Part shown: piece by piece, positions 1-10,906 of the stretch
Numbering within the stretch: position 1 is the first letter of the stretch
Layout: the number at the start of each line of letters is the position of its first letter
NCBI RefSeq assembly: GCF_004664715.2
Contig: NC_051079.1
Coordinates: 54,998,503 to 55,062,502, forward strand
Origin: Peromyscus leucopus
Taxonomy: Eukaryota; Chordata; Mammalia; Rodentia; Cricetidae
Direction of reading: 5' to 3'
Length of the DNA stretch: 64,000 bases
Translations under genes and position numbers: made by a program
Notes under the pieces: model-generated
Seen by the model: only the letters and a program-made list of their open reading frames with translations
Told to the model about the DNA's origin: nothing
The model's database searches: none

Positions 1-228
1 AACCTTGTCCAGAAAAAAAACAAAAAACAAAACAAAATAAATAAATACGCAAATAGGGTTTGTTTCTATTTTATGTGTGGAGTATTGTGCCTGCGTGTTC
101 ATATGTAAACCATGTGTGTGCCTGGTGCCTAAGGGGACCAAAGAGACGGAGTTATAGATACTTGTAAGCTGCCTAACCGAGAGCCACTGCAAGAGCAGCA
201 AGTACTCTTTTTTTTTTTTTTTTTTTTG

Positions 229-372
229 GTTTTTCGAGACAGGGTTTCCCTGTGTAGCTTTGCCTTTCCTGGAACTCACTTGGTAGCCCAGGCTGGCCTC
301 GAACTCACAGAGATCCGCCTACCTCTGCCTCCCGAGTGCTGGGATTAAAGACGTGCACCACCACCGCCCGGC
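229..372 (-). repeat. B1 SINE
   Basis: This is a near-complete B1 in reverse, from GAGACAGGGTTTCCCTGTGT to CACCACCGCCCGGCT, preceded by a T run that is its A-tail. It sits inside a B3 element, and the target sequence AGTACTCTT recurs at about 202 and 500. A partial plus-strand B1 at 430-485 follows 60 bases later, giving a potential hairpin. Confidence 0.9.
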
Positions 373-429
373 TAATATTTTTTTAAACTTTTTAATACTG
401 AAAAAAGTCTGCAAAAATAGTCTCCAAAG

Positions 430-500
430 CGAGTTCCAGGAAAGGCGCAAAGCTACACAGAGAAACCCTGTCATGAAAAACCAAAGAAAAAGAAAAAAAA
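430..500 (+). repeat. B1 SINE, 3' part
   Basis: This is the B1 tail (GAGTTCCAGGAAAGGCGCAA and the CACAGAGAAACCCTGTC end) followed by an A-rich run, with the head missing. It is inserted in the same B3 as the minus-strand B1 just before it. Confidence 0.85.
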
Positions 501-565
501 GTACTCTTAACTACTGAGCCATCTCTCGATTCCCTAAGATTATCCTCCCCCTCCCCCGGCCCCCC

Positions 566-704
566 CAGAGAAGGTTTCTCTGTGTAACATCCCTGGGTGT
601 TCTGAACTCACTCTGCAGACCAGGCTGGCTTCGAACTCACAGAGATCCACCTGCCTCTGCCTCCTGCGTGCTGGGATTAAAGTCATGAGCCACCACCACT
701 TGGC
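566..704 (-). repeat. B1 SINE
   Basis: This is a full-length diverged B1 on the minus strand, from GAAGGTTTCTCTGTGTAAC to CCACCACCACTTGGCT, preceded by a C-rich run. Confidence 0.9.
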
Positions 705-1131
705 TCAATGAATTAATTTCTAACCCTTAATGATTTCACATTACTAAAAGCCTTTAGAAATCTCTTAATTTTAGAATTAATTTATTATTATTTAGAATCT
801 AAATACAGATTCAGAATCCCCTGCCTAATAGCTATAAAAGTGTTTTTACTACCTACACATGTATTGGGCATGGCTGTACGTAAGGAACAAATATGGTTAT
901 TTAGTGTTTCTGAGCTTAAATTCAGACTAGGAGGTCATTAATCTAAAAAGTGCACACCCCCACACACACTCTGCTGACTTATCTATTAACTGTCCAGACA
1001 GTTACTAACTGGGAAGGCACCCGAGCCTGTCTGCTCCTGACATGACGTACAGGGTTAGTTCTCTACCCCAATGATGACAGAGCACGGTGGCCCTTGCTCT
1101 GGGTCAAGTGTTCTGTAGGGTATGCACTTAC

Positions 1132-1222
1132 TCTTCCTTGTGCACATGGCCTCCAGTACCGGGTCCTCATAGAGGGAGGGAGACGCACTGCTGCTGCTGG
1201 TGGACTTGTGCAGGGTTTCCTC
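1132..1222 (-). CDS. SPIRE1: SPIRE1 coding exon: serine-rich linker (about exon 11)
   Basis: This exon has 91 nt (30 codons plus one base). It reads [20 protein letters not shown] then [10 protein letters not shown], with acceptor GTTTCAG and donor GTAAGT. The leftover A continues the next codon in an exon before position 1 (not visible; in human the protein continues K-P-P-K-F). This is the last SPIRE1 exon in the window. The serine run is typical of phosphorylatable linker; no domain is assigned to it. Confidence 0.95.
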
Positions 1223-1364
1223 CTGAAACAGCAAATTCATACACTTCAGATCCTGAGCTACTGGATAACATCCTAGTAGACAGACACTTTAACATGAGAC
1301 ACCAAATTACAATGTCAAAGGCTCCAGGCAAACTACAAGGGGTCTAAAATTAGGGATGAAGGTG

Positions 1365-1567
1365 ATGGGACAGGGCGGAGAGATCAAGCCAGTAAGCAGC
1401 ATGCCTCGAGGATCTCTGCTTGCTTCCTGCCTTCAGGGCCTGCCTTGAGCGCCTGCTGCCTTGGACTCCCTTAATGGTGGATTGTCATCTGTAGGCTGAT
1501 AAACCCATTCTAACCCATGTTACTTTGGAGCATGGTGTTTGCCACAGCAACTGGAAAGCAAACTAGA
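1365..1567 (-). repeat. Rodent interspersed repeat 'F' (family not named), partial
   Basis: It matches five other copies in the window (at 10907, 21481, 42775, 59200 and 61900). Shared blocks include CCAGTAAGCAGCAT and the end CACAGCAACTGGAAAGCAAACTAGAACA. On its own plus strand the family reads TTAGGGTTTCTRCTGCTGTGAT, then CACCATGACCAAAAGCAACTT. It is a common rodent repeat, but I cannot name it with confidence. Confidence 0.65.
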
Positions 1568-1745
1568 ACAAGAGCTTTATCCACTGGGCTCAGCCCCAAG
1601 ACTTGCTCTTCTAATGAAAATGAACTTCCCAGTGTTCCATGAGAGATGAGGTGCTAGTGCGGGGTGGACTTAGCTTTAGTTCCCATTCCATTTCTAGCTT
1701 TTGGACATTATACTTCTGTGTGCATCTGATGTAAAAATATGTTTT

Positions 1746-1915
1746 GGGCTGGGCAGTGGTGGTGCACACCTTTAATCCCAGCACTTGGGAGGCAGAGGCA
1801 GGCAGATCTCTGTGAGTTTGAGACCAGCCTGGTCTATAAAGTGAGTTTCAGGATAGGCTCCAAAGCTACACAGAGAAACCCTGTCTTGGAAAAAACAAAC
1901 AACAACAACAAAACA
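1746..1915 (+). repeat. B1 SINE with A-rich tail
   Basis: This is a full-length B1 (GGGCTGGGCAGTGGTGGTGC head, CACAGAGAAACCCTGTC tail) followed by an AAC-rich tail. Confidence 0.95.
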
Positions 1916-2484
1916 TTTTGGTGTTTAAAAGCAGGGGTCTGTATGCTTCTCAAGATAGGAGGAAATGTTCAGGTAAACTGGAAAAGTAAGTGGGTAGGGA
2001 CGAAGAAAGAGGAGAAGGGAGAGATAGAGGGATGGAGGGAGGAAGGGAGGAGGGAGAAGATGGGCCTCTCCTCCCTTCTTGAGACTTCTACTTGTTCACT
2101 GTACACCCTCAGCTAGTCAGCAGAGCCACCACAGACACAGACATAGAAGGGATGAGGAAGATGTGTGCATGATGAGTCTGGCTAGTGTCTTAACGTGTCT
2201 TAACTTTATTTTCTCCTTCTCAAAACAAAGATGACAGTCATGAATTTTAAGGTTGTTGACTTTCTTACTCCTACTTAGAATCTAAGACTATAGATCTCAA
2301 TTTCAGTAGCTCTTTCCTGAGCATATCCACTACACTGGTCTGTAGTAACAACAGTAACTATTCTTCCTGCTAGCCACATGAACTTCAATCTTACCACTAC
2401 TGACTGAACCATGAAGAGAAGAGGAAAGTGTGGGGGCAGGGGGTGGGGAGGGTCAGAGGGCCTCTCCATGCCTGGCATCCTTAC

Positions 2485-2657
2485 CTCAGAGTCAGAGCTG
2501 TCCAGCTCAGCCAGGGTCGGGGCTTTGAGAAGCTTCTTCCGCTGTGCAGGCCCTTGCAGGGCAGCACCTACCCCATTTTCTTTCGTTTGAGATGTTAAGC
2601 CTCCATTCACCATAGATGATTCCCCAACATTCTTTGGAGATTCTGGGGTAGTGACAT
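2485..2657 (-). CDS. SPIRE1: SPIRE1 coding exon: inter-domain linker (about exon 10)
   Basis: This exon has 173 nt. Two bases complete an Asp codon, then come 57 codons, ending in phase 0. It reads [20 protein letters not shown], then TSQTKENG, then [20 protein letters not shown] and E. The acceptor is CTTACTAG and the donor GTAAGG. The segment is low-complexity, Ser/Thr-rich and probably disordered, between the WH2 cluster and the SPIRE box. A basic-acidic motif ([19 protein letters not shown]) is well conserved. Relative to human the middle is the most divergent part ([11 protein letters not shown] here). Confidence 0.97.
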
Positions 2658-3194
2658 CTAGTAAGAGAAAGGCAAAAGCTCACCTTTTCTTAAGCCAGGA
2701 AAGGTAATCTGTGTTGGAAGCACAACCAGGTGACAGCATTTCCATGTCACACAAATAAAACACAAAGGCTCAGTATAGTGATGCCATGCCTGTGCATATG
2801 GAACATTTGTTAAAGCTATTGTCAGATTACAGGAAAATTTAAAATGAAGAACTGTATATCCACGTTTGTAGTTTAGAACTGAGAGTTGGGAGAAGTCCTA
2901 GATAAGTGAAATCAACTGAGGCTTACAGAAGCTGGCTGTACTCATGCTACAGGGCCAGTGGTGGGTAGAGGAAAAACACAGCACACACTGTCTCCCTCAG
3001 GTAAGATCTAAAAGTGTCTTGTCCTAAAAATCAGGGAAGCTAAGATCTATACTCCTACAAACACATTTATGTAAGCACAAAGAATCTGGGGCACATCTCC
3101 TCAACACATCAGATTTAAATATTTAGGGCTCACATCTGAATGAGAAAGCCCTTCGACATCCGAGAGAAAACACAGCAGTGCACAGCTGGCCTGA

Positions 3195-3330
3195 CAGAGA
3201 CAGGGCTCCAAGTCTACCTGGACCGCTAGCTGTCTGGGTAAGCTCTCTAACCTCCGGCTCCTCCCCTGTAAAGCAGAGGAGTGCAGATGTAGCTGGTTGT
3301 GAGGATTAAGCAGGTTAGTAACTGTGACTG
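3195..3330 (+). repeat. MIR SINE fragment
   Basis: The old mammalian MIR 3' half is recognisable by the order TAGCTGTCTGGGTAAG, CTCTCTAACCTCCGGCTCC, CCCTGTAAAGCAGAGGAG and TTGTGAGGATTAAGCAGGTTA. Confidence 0.7.
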
Positions 3331-4089
3331 CATACTATGTTGGTCAATCTGACACTGGTTTCAGCTCTCCTCCTAAGCACCCCAAGCCCTTGGCTGACAG
3401 TGGTGTGGGCCACAGCTGATCCCCAAGGCCTGCTTTTTGGCACTCTAACTTCGAGTCCTCCCATGAAAGCGGAGTTGATTTTCTTGAGCATTTCAAACAA
3501 AGACTTAACATGGATTACCTCAAATAGCTTGTTGGAGCCCACTAGGTTTCCTAGTGGCTGTACTCAGCAGGACTGCGTAAGAGGTTGATTGGACCACGGG
3601 GCCTGAGTACCAGGTGTTTGTAAGGGTCTAACTAGTAACAGGGAGGTCTTTTGATCCACTCCTTGGCATTGTTATAGAAAACCCTTCGAATAAAGTTCTG
3701 GGCTGGTGGATAAGGATCCAGGCCCACCCGAGTCTATCCTGTGTTTTCTCTCCACTATATTTCTAACTAACTCCTCAAGAGTTCCTGGGGTAAATAAGTA
3801 TGGGGGCTGGTACCCCACAATAGCTAACTATAAAACTGGAGAAGTGAAAATGTGGCAATCTGTGCATAATTTAATGTGCAGACCAGAGCAATCACCTGCT
3901 CTTTGCATACAGAATCATCGATGAAGCTTTTGTTGGGTAAAGGGCCGTCTAGACACTAAACTGAGAAAGACTTTGGGAGGCGAAAGCATTGTAATTGGAG
4001 GTTATTTTCCTCTCAACAAGTGATATCTATATCCCTGAAGTAGAAAACACTCAGTATTTAAGTATGTTCTTATTAATTTTTTAAAAATG

Positions 4090-4281
4090 GGGTCTAATGT
4101 ATACCAGGCTGGCCTTGAACTCACTATGTAGCTGAGAAGGATCATCTTCTGAGCACACTTCTCTTGTGCTAGGATTACAAATGTGCACCACCATGCTCAG
4201 TTTTTATGATGCTAGGTATCTTACCCAGGGCTGTGTACATGCTAGGCTAGTATTCTACCAACTGAGCTATATCTCTAGTCC
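4090..4281 (-). repeat. B4 SINE (ID-B1 composite)
   Basis: Read on the minus strand it starts with a tRNA-like GGGGACTAGAGATATAGCTC head and continues into a B1-like body (GAGCATGGTGGTGCACAT). This is the order diagnostic of B4. Confidence 0.8.
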
Positions 4282-4385
4282 CCTTATAAATGTATTCTTA
4301 CATTTTCCTTGACATTATTTAAAGGAACAATATATATCATTTCCTATTACAATGATATATTTCTTATTTAATATTTACAATTTCT

Positions 4386-4497
4386 GGCCAGGTGTGGTGG
4401 TAAACATTTGTAATACACAAGGCTAAGGCAGGAAGGCTTACTATGAGCTTGATAGCCTGGGATACATTGCAAGTAGCAGGCCATCTACTAGGACAAA
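4386..4497 (+). repeat. Old B1/PB1-like SINE
   Basis: The GGCCAGGTGTGGTGGTAAAC head and AGCCTGGGATACATTGC middle are B1-like but much diverged. Confidence 0.6.
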
Positions 4498-4507
4498 ATA
4501 ATTTAAT

Positions 4508-4670
4508 AGCTGGGCAGTGGTGACGCACGTCTTTAATCCCAGCACTTGGGAGGCAGAGTCAGGTGGATCTCTGTAGTTTGAGGCCAGCCTGGTCTGGAGA
4601 GCTAGTTCTGGGACAGCCAAGGCTACACAAAGAAACTCTGTCTCAAAAAAGAAAAAAAAAGAAAAAGAAT
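4508..4670 (+). repeat. B1 SINE
   Basis: This B1 runs from GCTGGGCAGTGGTGACGCAC to AAGAAACTCTGTCTC and an A-rich tail with a GAAAAA interruption. Confidence 0.93.
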
Positions 4671-5222
4671 AATAATTTTATGATTTTTATAGATCAGGAA
4701 GGCCAGAGAACAGGCCCTTCAAAAATTGTAGAAGATTTGAATAGGCTAGAAAAGATGGGAGGACTGAAGGGACAAGAGGAGAGAGAAGAGAAGAAAAGGG
4801 AGAAGACAGGGCTTAATAATTTATAATAAAAAAGTTTTGAGCCCTGGCTTGATATGTAGGCTACCTTCCTGCCTGTCTTCCGGATGCTGGGGTCACAGGT
4901 CCACACTAGTAGAACCGGCTGGGGAAAGAGCTAATGAAGAGAACCTGACACTGTGTTCACGTATTTATTTACTTTGTTATTACCACCCCAGGCATTAAGT
5001 AGCTAAGACAAATTGGTTGTATAAAGTAAAAGGGGAAAATAGAAAAGGTTTTTTAAAAAAGATTTTATACAAATTGTAAAGGTAAAATCATAAAATAACC
5101 CTTTCATAAGGACATACAGGGAAAGGTACTTTAGAAAAGCATTTTAAAAGTTTTCCAGAAGATGGAAAGCACTCAGACAAAAGATGGTAGATGACTAACT
5201 TCTATTCAAGACAACAGAAGCC

Positions 5223-5345
5223 AGACTTGGTAGCTCACTCCTGTGATCCGAGCACTTGAGAGGCTAAGGCAGGAGGATTGTCAGGAGGCTAGCCTGGGCC
5301 AGAGTAAGAGCCTGTTTCCAAACCAACCAAACAAACAAAAACTAA
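5223..5345 (+). repeat. B1-like SINE, diverged
   Basis: It has the AGACTTGGTAGCTCACTCCT head, AGGCTAAGGCAGGAGGATTG and an AACC/AAAC-rich tail. Confidence 0.65.
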
Positions 5346-5401
5346 TAAAAGGAAAAAAGAAAAAAGGTAGTAAGTGTTTAATGTGATCTTAAAGAGTACA
5401 C

Positions 5402-5545
5402 TTACAGTCCCAGCACTCAGGAGGCAGAGGCAGGAGGATCTCTCTGAGTTCAAGGCCAGCCTGCTCTACATAGTGACTTCTAGGGTAGCCAGGGCTACAC
5501 AGTAAGACCCTGTTTCAAAACAAACAAAACACAAACACAAAACCA
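5402..5545 (+). repeat. B1 SINE lacking its head
   Basis: It reads TTACAGTCCCAGCACTCAGG through GGGCTACACAGTAAGACCCT and an AAAC tail; the first 20 or so bases of B1 are missing. Confidence 0.85.
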
Positions 5546-5839
5546 AAATAAAGAACTATACGAAAGAAAAGACAACTGGGCACATTCATGTGCCTCCTCA
5601 GCTACTCCTGCTCCAGCACAAGCTCGGGAGACAACTCGCCTCCCACAGAGGGTGAGCAACAGGAATGAACCCAGCCCCCAAGACTGGGCTCACGCTGTCA
5701 AGCCAAAGAGATTTTACTGGCTACATATTCATTTACTATCCTGTAAAAAAAACCCTCAACTATTACATCACACCTACATTTTTTTGTTCATGTTACTGCT
5801 TAAGAAAATTCAGAAGTCATTTAAGGTAGATTGATTTTT

Positions 5840-6061
5840 AAATAATATTTATTTTTATTTTATGTGTACGAGAGTTTTGCCTACATGTATGGCTGTACAT
5901 CAGGTATGCACCTGTATAGACCAGAAGTGGTTGTCAGATTCCCCCGGAACTGAAATTACAAATGGTTGTGAGCTGCCATTCAAGTGCTGGGAATAGAACC
6001 TAGGTCCTCTGGAAGAGTGACCTATTAGTGCCCTCAACCACTGAGCCATTTCTTCAGATCC
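5840..6061 (-). repeat. B3 SINE
   Basis: The reverse B3 pattern is present: TTATTTTATGTGTACGAG, then TTTTGCCTACATGTATGGCT, then CTCAACCACTGAGCCATTTC. Confidence 0.85.
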
Positions 6062-6144
6062 AGGGTAGATTACAATGTTTAAATTGTGTTGATAGTGTTA
6101 ATATCATTTAGATTAAAAATATTTAAATAGTGCTGGTGTGATGG

Positions 6145-6604
6145 CTATTCTTGGTTGTTAACTTGACTACATCTGGAATTAACCAAAACCCAAACACCTG
6201 GGCACACCTGTGAGGGATTTTTCTTAATTAAGTCATTAGGAGCAGGAAAACCCACCCTAAATCCTGATCTTTTTGGGTGGGAAGATCCACCTTAACTGGG
6301 CCACACCTTCTGGTGGCAGCCTACATAAGGGCACAGAAGAAGAAGAGCTTGCTCTTTGCCTGTTTGCTTTCACTCTCACTGGCAAGTTCACTCCCTCACT
6401 GAGACACCCAGCCTCTTGGACCAAACAACTTTAGATTCTTGCATATTCCGACAGCCGACAGCCATTGTTGGGATAATCGGACCACAACTTGTAAGCTAAA
6501 ACACTCTCTTAATTCATATTTGTGTAGGTTATCTACATATAATACATATTATGTATATAATTCATTCTATCAGTTCTGTTTCTCTACAGAATCCTAACTA
6601 AAAC
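6145..6604 (+). repeat. Rodent interspersed repeat 'G' (family not named)
   Basis: It runs from GGCTATTCTTGGTTGTTAAC to AATCCTAACTAAAACAACT. A second member lies at 28507-28858, sharing the head and the ACAACTAATACAG-type end. The layout suggests a short LTR or non-autonomous element; family unknown to me. Confidence 0.6.
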
Positions 6605-6620
6605 AACTGGCAAAAACCAA

Positions 6621-6762
6621 AGCCTGGTATGGTGGTGCATGCCTGCAATCCCAGCACTTGGGAGGCTGAGGCAGGAGAATCGCCACGTTCACTGATCAAG
6701 GTCTGCTTGGCATACAAACAAACTCAAAGCAAGCCCGAGAAACCCTGCCTCAAACAAAGAGA
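6621..6762 (+). repeat. B1-like SINE
   Basis: The head AGCCTGGTATGGTGGTGCAT and CCCAGCACTTGGGAGGCTGA are clear; the 3' half is diverged, ending GAGAAACCCTGCCTC. Confidence 0.8.
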
Positions 6763-6769
6763 CTCCATT

Positions 6770-6992
6770 GGGAAAGTGCTTGTTTAGTATGCACAGGCAC
6801 TGGGTTCAAGGCCCAGCACACATAAACTCAGGCATGCTAGTATTCCCTGTAATCTCAGTGCTCAGAAGTGAAGGCAGGAGGGTCAGAGGTCATCCCTGGC
6901 TATGCAGCAAGTGTGAATCAGCCTGAGCCACGTGAGACCCTGTCTCAACAAACAAACCAAAACACACTTAAAAAAAAAAAAAAAAAAAAAAG
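6770..6992 (+). repeat. B4 SINE
   Basis: The ID-like head (TGCACAGGCACTGGGTTCAA) is followed by a B1-like body ending GAGACCCTGTCTC and a poly-A tail. Confidence 0.75.
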
Positions 6993-7365
6993 TACAGAGC
7001 TAGGGAAGTAACCAGGTGGCTCAGCACTTGCCCACCCTGTACAGCACTCTGGGAATTCAAGCCACATTAGTCCCCAACACAGACACAACTTGGCAAAATA
7101 ACGTATGAACTGAAATTGAGGGAAAGCCACTAAATGACAAAGGCTGCCCTGGGTTCAATTAACTGTCAACGTAGGGGACAGAAGAAGCTTTCCAACGGCT
7201 TGATGGTCCCCTGAACAATATGCTGAGACCAGCAGCTGTCCTGAGGCTCACTGACAGAGAGGTAGGAAGTTGAAAGCTTTGAGGGGAATGTGACTGGTAA
7301 AAAGTTCTGCCAGGAGGCTTCCAGACCAGACACTGCAAGTCTCATTTCCTATAAGACTTGGCACA

Positions 7366-7465
7366 GGGGTTGGGGATTTAGCTCAGTGGTAGAGCGCTTG
7401 CCTAGCAAGCACAAGGCCCTGGGTTCGGTCCCTAGCTCAGAAGAAAAAAAAAAAAAAAAAAAAAA
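7366..7465 (+). repeat. ID SINE, young, with perfect target duplication
   Basis: This tRNA-Ala/BC1-type ID element has GGGGTTGGGGATTTAGCTCA, then GTGGTAGAGCGCTTGCC (box A) and GGGTTCGGTCC (box B), then a 24-base A-tail. AAGACTTGGCACA is present exactly at 7353-7365 and 7466-7478. Both internal Pol III boxes look intact. Confidence 0.97.
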
Positions 7466-7562
7466 AAGACTTGGCACAATATATTTTAAGGAATTTGATT
7501 ATTTGTATTTACTTGAAATAATAAATACTACTATTTCAGTGTATTAAATGAGAAAAGTCAAA

Positions 7563-7565
<3 letters not shown>

Positions 7566-7601
<36 letters not shown>

Positions 7602-7696
7602 AGACAGGGTTTCTCTCTGTAGCCCTGGCTGTCCTGGAACTCACTCGGTAGACCAGGCTGGCCTCCTGGGATTAAAGGTATGCACTACCATACCTG
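7566..7696 (-). repeat. B1 SINE with internal deletion
   Basis: A T run of over 30 bases is followed by GAGACAGGGTTTCTCTCTGT and GACCAGGCTGGCCTC, then a jump straight to CTGGGATTAAAGGTATG. About 45 bases of B1 are missing. Confidence 0.9.
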
Positions 7697-9594
7697 AAAA
7701 GAGTCAAATTCTTAAAGGAAGAATTTCTTGAGGAAAAAAATAATAATATCTATAAGCAGAGCAAATGTTCAAGACATAAAATAGAGAGATTTTATAAATT
7801 ACCATATTTTAAATTCAGAGAATAAAAGGCATACCCTTCATATTAAATACTTGAATAACTTTGTGTCTGCTGATTTACTTAGAGGAAAGGTGACTAGAAG
7901 AACACGGATTATATAGCTAATATTTGCAAAGGGAAAATAAACCAGACTTACCTCAATTGATGCTGAATGGCTTATTAGGATTTTCACTAAGAAATATTTC
8001 TAAGACACCCCTGAACAGAAGAATATACTTCCTTATGTCCCGCTCTGCACTCAAAGATAAGTTCAAAGTCGTTATCTATGCTACATGTGTAGACTGTTTA
8101 CTCCTTAGTTTGTTCATTTTTCTACTACGAAGATGCACTTTAGTCTTTAAAACTGAAAACTGGATTAATCTTTCCCACTTATCATCAAATGCAACAATGA
8201 AAACACGTAAGCAGAACAAGCAGCCGACAGGGAAGCTCTGGGAACCACAGGGAACACCACCAAGGCACAGACAGACTACAGCAGACGATGAACACGGACA
8301 ACAAATCTGTGCTGCCCTGTTTGTTCCTGACACAGGGCACCATGAGCCTGTAAGAACACCAGAGGTCATGTGCGAGAGAACGTCATACTGTCCTGATCAG
8401 CCACACTCCAGCCTGCAATCCGTATGTTTATGTAGCCTTCTGCTCCTTATCCAACCAATGGAAACATGAGCAGCAGATATCCAGAGTGACAGTGGCCAGC
8501 TTTTAGGGATTGGCCATAGCACACATGGTCCAAAATTTTGGTTTTATTTTCCAGTCTAAAATTTTTACAGGTTCACTGCACGAATGGTTCCTAAAATAAA
8601 TAAAATTAGCTAAATGGATAAAGAAAATAGAAAAGGCTCTTTGGTGGTCAGTCAAAAATAGTTAAATGAAGACCAAAATATTAAAGTCATGCCTGAGAGC
8701 TACAAAAATAAACAGAAAATTAAAAAACATGTGGAAACTAGCTTGTAGTTAGAAGACAGTAAATATTCAATAATGACACTAGAAAAAGATACTAGAACTC
8801 ACTGGCTTGTTAAACATGAATTTATATGCCAATAATTCTTTGTAACTTAAGAGGTATTTCACAAGATTTCAAGGAACATTCTGGAAAAATACATCTTACC
8901 TCATTTTATCTTGAAACAGTGACTTGTGAAATTAAGAATTTAAATTTGAAAAATAAATATAAGAATTATGAAAAATATGAAAATTTGCTCATAAATATAT
9001 TTACATTTTTATCTTAAACGGATCTAGTTTTATAATCAAATATAGCCATCTTCGGTAATTCATTGAACCACTATCCCAGAGTACTAAACAGAAATTGTAA
9101 AACACACTGTAAACTTAGGGCACACATCAGAGGAGGCCCTGACAGTGATCTTCTGTGACCAGCACAGAGCCATGAATGACAGGCTCTACCCATTAAGCAG
9201 AGGGGAACAGTGGGCAATTTCTGTCCACTGAGGCTCTCAGTGTTTTAAAGAACGGGGCACAGTTTCTTTACAGTTTTTTGGTTTTGTTTTGTTTTTTTCT
9301 GTTTCCTTACAGAAAAGGTCTGACCCAGTGAGAGCTACCACATGCTGGGCAGCCATATTCACAGCCTGCCTGGGGCAGCCCAGCTCTTCTGGGAGGCTGC
9401 ACATTCACTGTGGTTCTACTTAGGTGTACTGCTTTGAAATAGGTAGGCTACTTTATTTTACTGACCACAGCTTAGAAGAAAGCTTTTCAATTTTCTTTTC
9501 TGACATGTCTAAACAAGCAGACAAATGAATGTGATTCACAGAAACCACACAGCCCATGTCAGGTGTGAAAGTGCTTTTTTTTTTTTTGTTTTAC

Positions 9595-9636
9595 CTGACA
9601 AGTCAAAACTGTGAGACATGCTAAGTGGCCGCACTG
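9595..9636 (-). CDS. SPIRE1: SPIRE1 14-codon cassette exon, probably alternatively spliced (about exon 9)
   Basis: This is a 42-nt exon in phase 1-1, far below the length at which an ORF scan would show it. With the G carried over from the previous exon it reads AVRPLSMSHSFDLS, against A-M-R-P-L-S-M-S-Y-S-F-D-L-S recalled from the longer human SPIRE1 isoform. The acceptor is a long T tract ending CAG and the donor is GTAAAA. A multiple of three with the same phase on both sides, it can be included or skipped without a frameshift. It is serine-rich and lies between the last WH2 repeat and the SPIRE box. The skipping isoform is established for human SPIRE1 as I recall; here it is inferred. Confidence 0.9.
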
Positions 9637-10339
9637 CTGAAAAAAAGAAAACAAACAATAAAGAGAAAGTAATTCAGCCATTAAGGATACACAGGGAGAC
9701 AGGACAGGGAGAAGGGTCAGAGCTCTCACTGGCAACCCTTGAAGGCTAGCTAGAAGCTAGTGGATACAATTCTGAAATACAATAAAACCACGCAAGAGTC
9801 TTAATTCCAGTCCTATGAAAATGATAGAATAACAATATGAAGAAAAAAGTAACATTTAAAAAATACATTGAGAATGAAAACAAGATAAAGAGAAAAAAGA
9901 TGAACCTCATTCCCCAAGAACTGATAGCTTTCCTTTTGTATGCAGAGGTCAATTGTATTCAAAAGTTATGTTCATCATATAATAAGTTTATTGTAAATAA
10001 TATTTGATGATCAGGAACTAAGTGGTTAAGTATTTCCATCCTAATGTGTAAATTAAAGAGTTTTAGATGTCTCAGGAAAGTGGAGAGGGATTTGTGTTGA
10101 TGAGAATAATTTTCCACCTGCCATTAAAAAAAAATAAGATACTCAGTTCAACACTCAAATATATTCCAGATTTCCTTGCTCAGGATAGCAAATAAAATAA
10201 TACATATTCTCAAACGACTCTTTAATCAAGTTTACTAATATCTTTTATTGAGCTCTTTTTTGGTACACGAACATAACTTTTGAATAAACTCACCACCTCA
10301 TACAAAAGGAATGTTATCAATTCTTGGGCAATGAAATTC

Positions 10340-10344
<5 letters not shown>

Positions 10345-10408
<64 letters not shown>
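10345..10408. repeat. (CT)n microsatellite
   Basis: About 32 uninterrupted CT units, followed by an ID/B4-like minus-strand fragment at 10410-10482 (AATTGAACCTGGGCTTTATG, then TCTACCAACTCTGCTAC). Confidence 0.97.
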
Positions 10409-10411
<3 letters not shown>

Positions 10412-10906
10412 GTTAAGCTAATTGAACCTGGGCTTTATGTAAGGTAGACAAGTATTCTACCAACTCTGCTACATTCTTGGCTTGCCTTTTTTTGCTATTT
10501 GTTTTGGGTCGGAGTGAAATCCCTAAATGAGGCTCTCATTTTTCAGCTCCATATACCACCAAAAAGACAAAGGGGAAGGATCATAGTAATTAAGATGTTT
10601 AGAAAAGTACCAGTGACGTGAAAGAGGCGGAGGTACAATAACAGTAACTTCAGACTTGCTAGGAAAAAAATTGGAAATGGCCAATACAACAGTAGGAGAG
10701 TAGGTAAATACATCATTTAGACATTAGTTGGGAGATCATGTTCTAATAAATGTTTTGATCATGTTTTGTCTGATCATGTTTTGATTTGTTTTAATGATGA
10801 AAGATGTTCAGGCCATAACCAATGATAACCCAAGAAAATAACATATTGTAGATTGGTCATTATTTAAATTTTTTTAGCTTTATTTTTTATACATGAACGT
10901 GTGTGT

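Larger units (their letters stand above)
1..1131 (-). other. SPIRE1 intron (5' part only): SINE cluster and quiet stretch
   Basis: The first 50 bases look like the 3' tail of a plus-strand B1 plus an A-rich run, cut by the window edge. A B3 on the minus strand (about 70-208, resuming at 500-535) is split by two B1 pieces, and a further B1 lies at 566-704. From 705 to 1131 I see no repeat or gene, only AT-rich intron and a short CA run near 958. Confidence 0.7.
1223..2484 (-). other. SPIRE1 intron, 1.26 kb
   Basis: It contains a partial unnamed rodent repeat (1365-1567) and a B1 (1746-1915). The rest, 1568-1745 and 1916-2484, shows no repeat I can name apart from a purine-rich GGAGGGAGGAAGGGAGG run near 2030. 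Confidence 0.7.
2658..9594 (-). other. SPIRE1 intron, 6.9 kb
   Basis: It holds a MIR (3195-3330), a B4 (4090-4281), several B1/B1-like copies between 4386 and 5520, a B3 (5840-6061), repeat 'G' (6145-6604), a B1-like and a B4 (6621-6992), an ID (7366-7465) and a deleted B1 (7566-7696). I see nothing recognisable in 2658-3190, 3331-4089, 4671-5220 or 7700-9594; the last is 1.9 kb of AT-rich unique-looking sequence. Confidence 0.7.

Noticed and set aside
7366..7465. A tRNA gene
   Set aside because: Boxes A and B are present, but the sequence is an ID SINE with A-tail and target duplication; no cloverleaf beyond the tRNA-derived head.
7924..8469. 181-residue open frame on the plus strand in a repeat-free part of an intron
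   Set aside because: It begins at TTG, the first ATG is 12 codons in, there is no recognisable domain, no splice or promoter context, and it is antisense to SPIRE1. Frames of this length are expected by chance in 64 kb.
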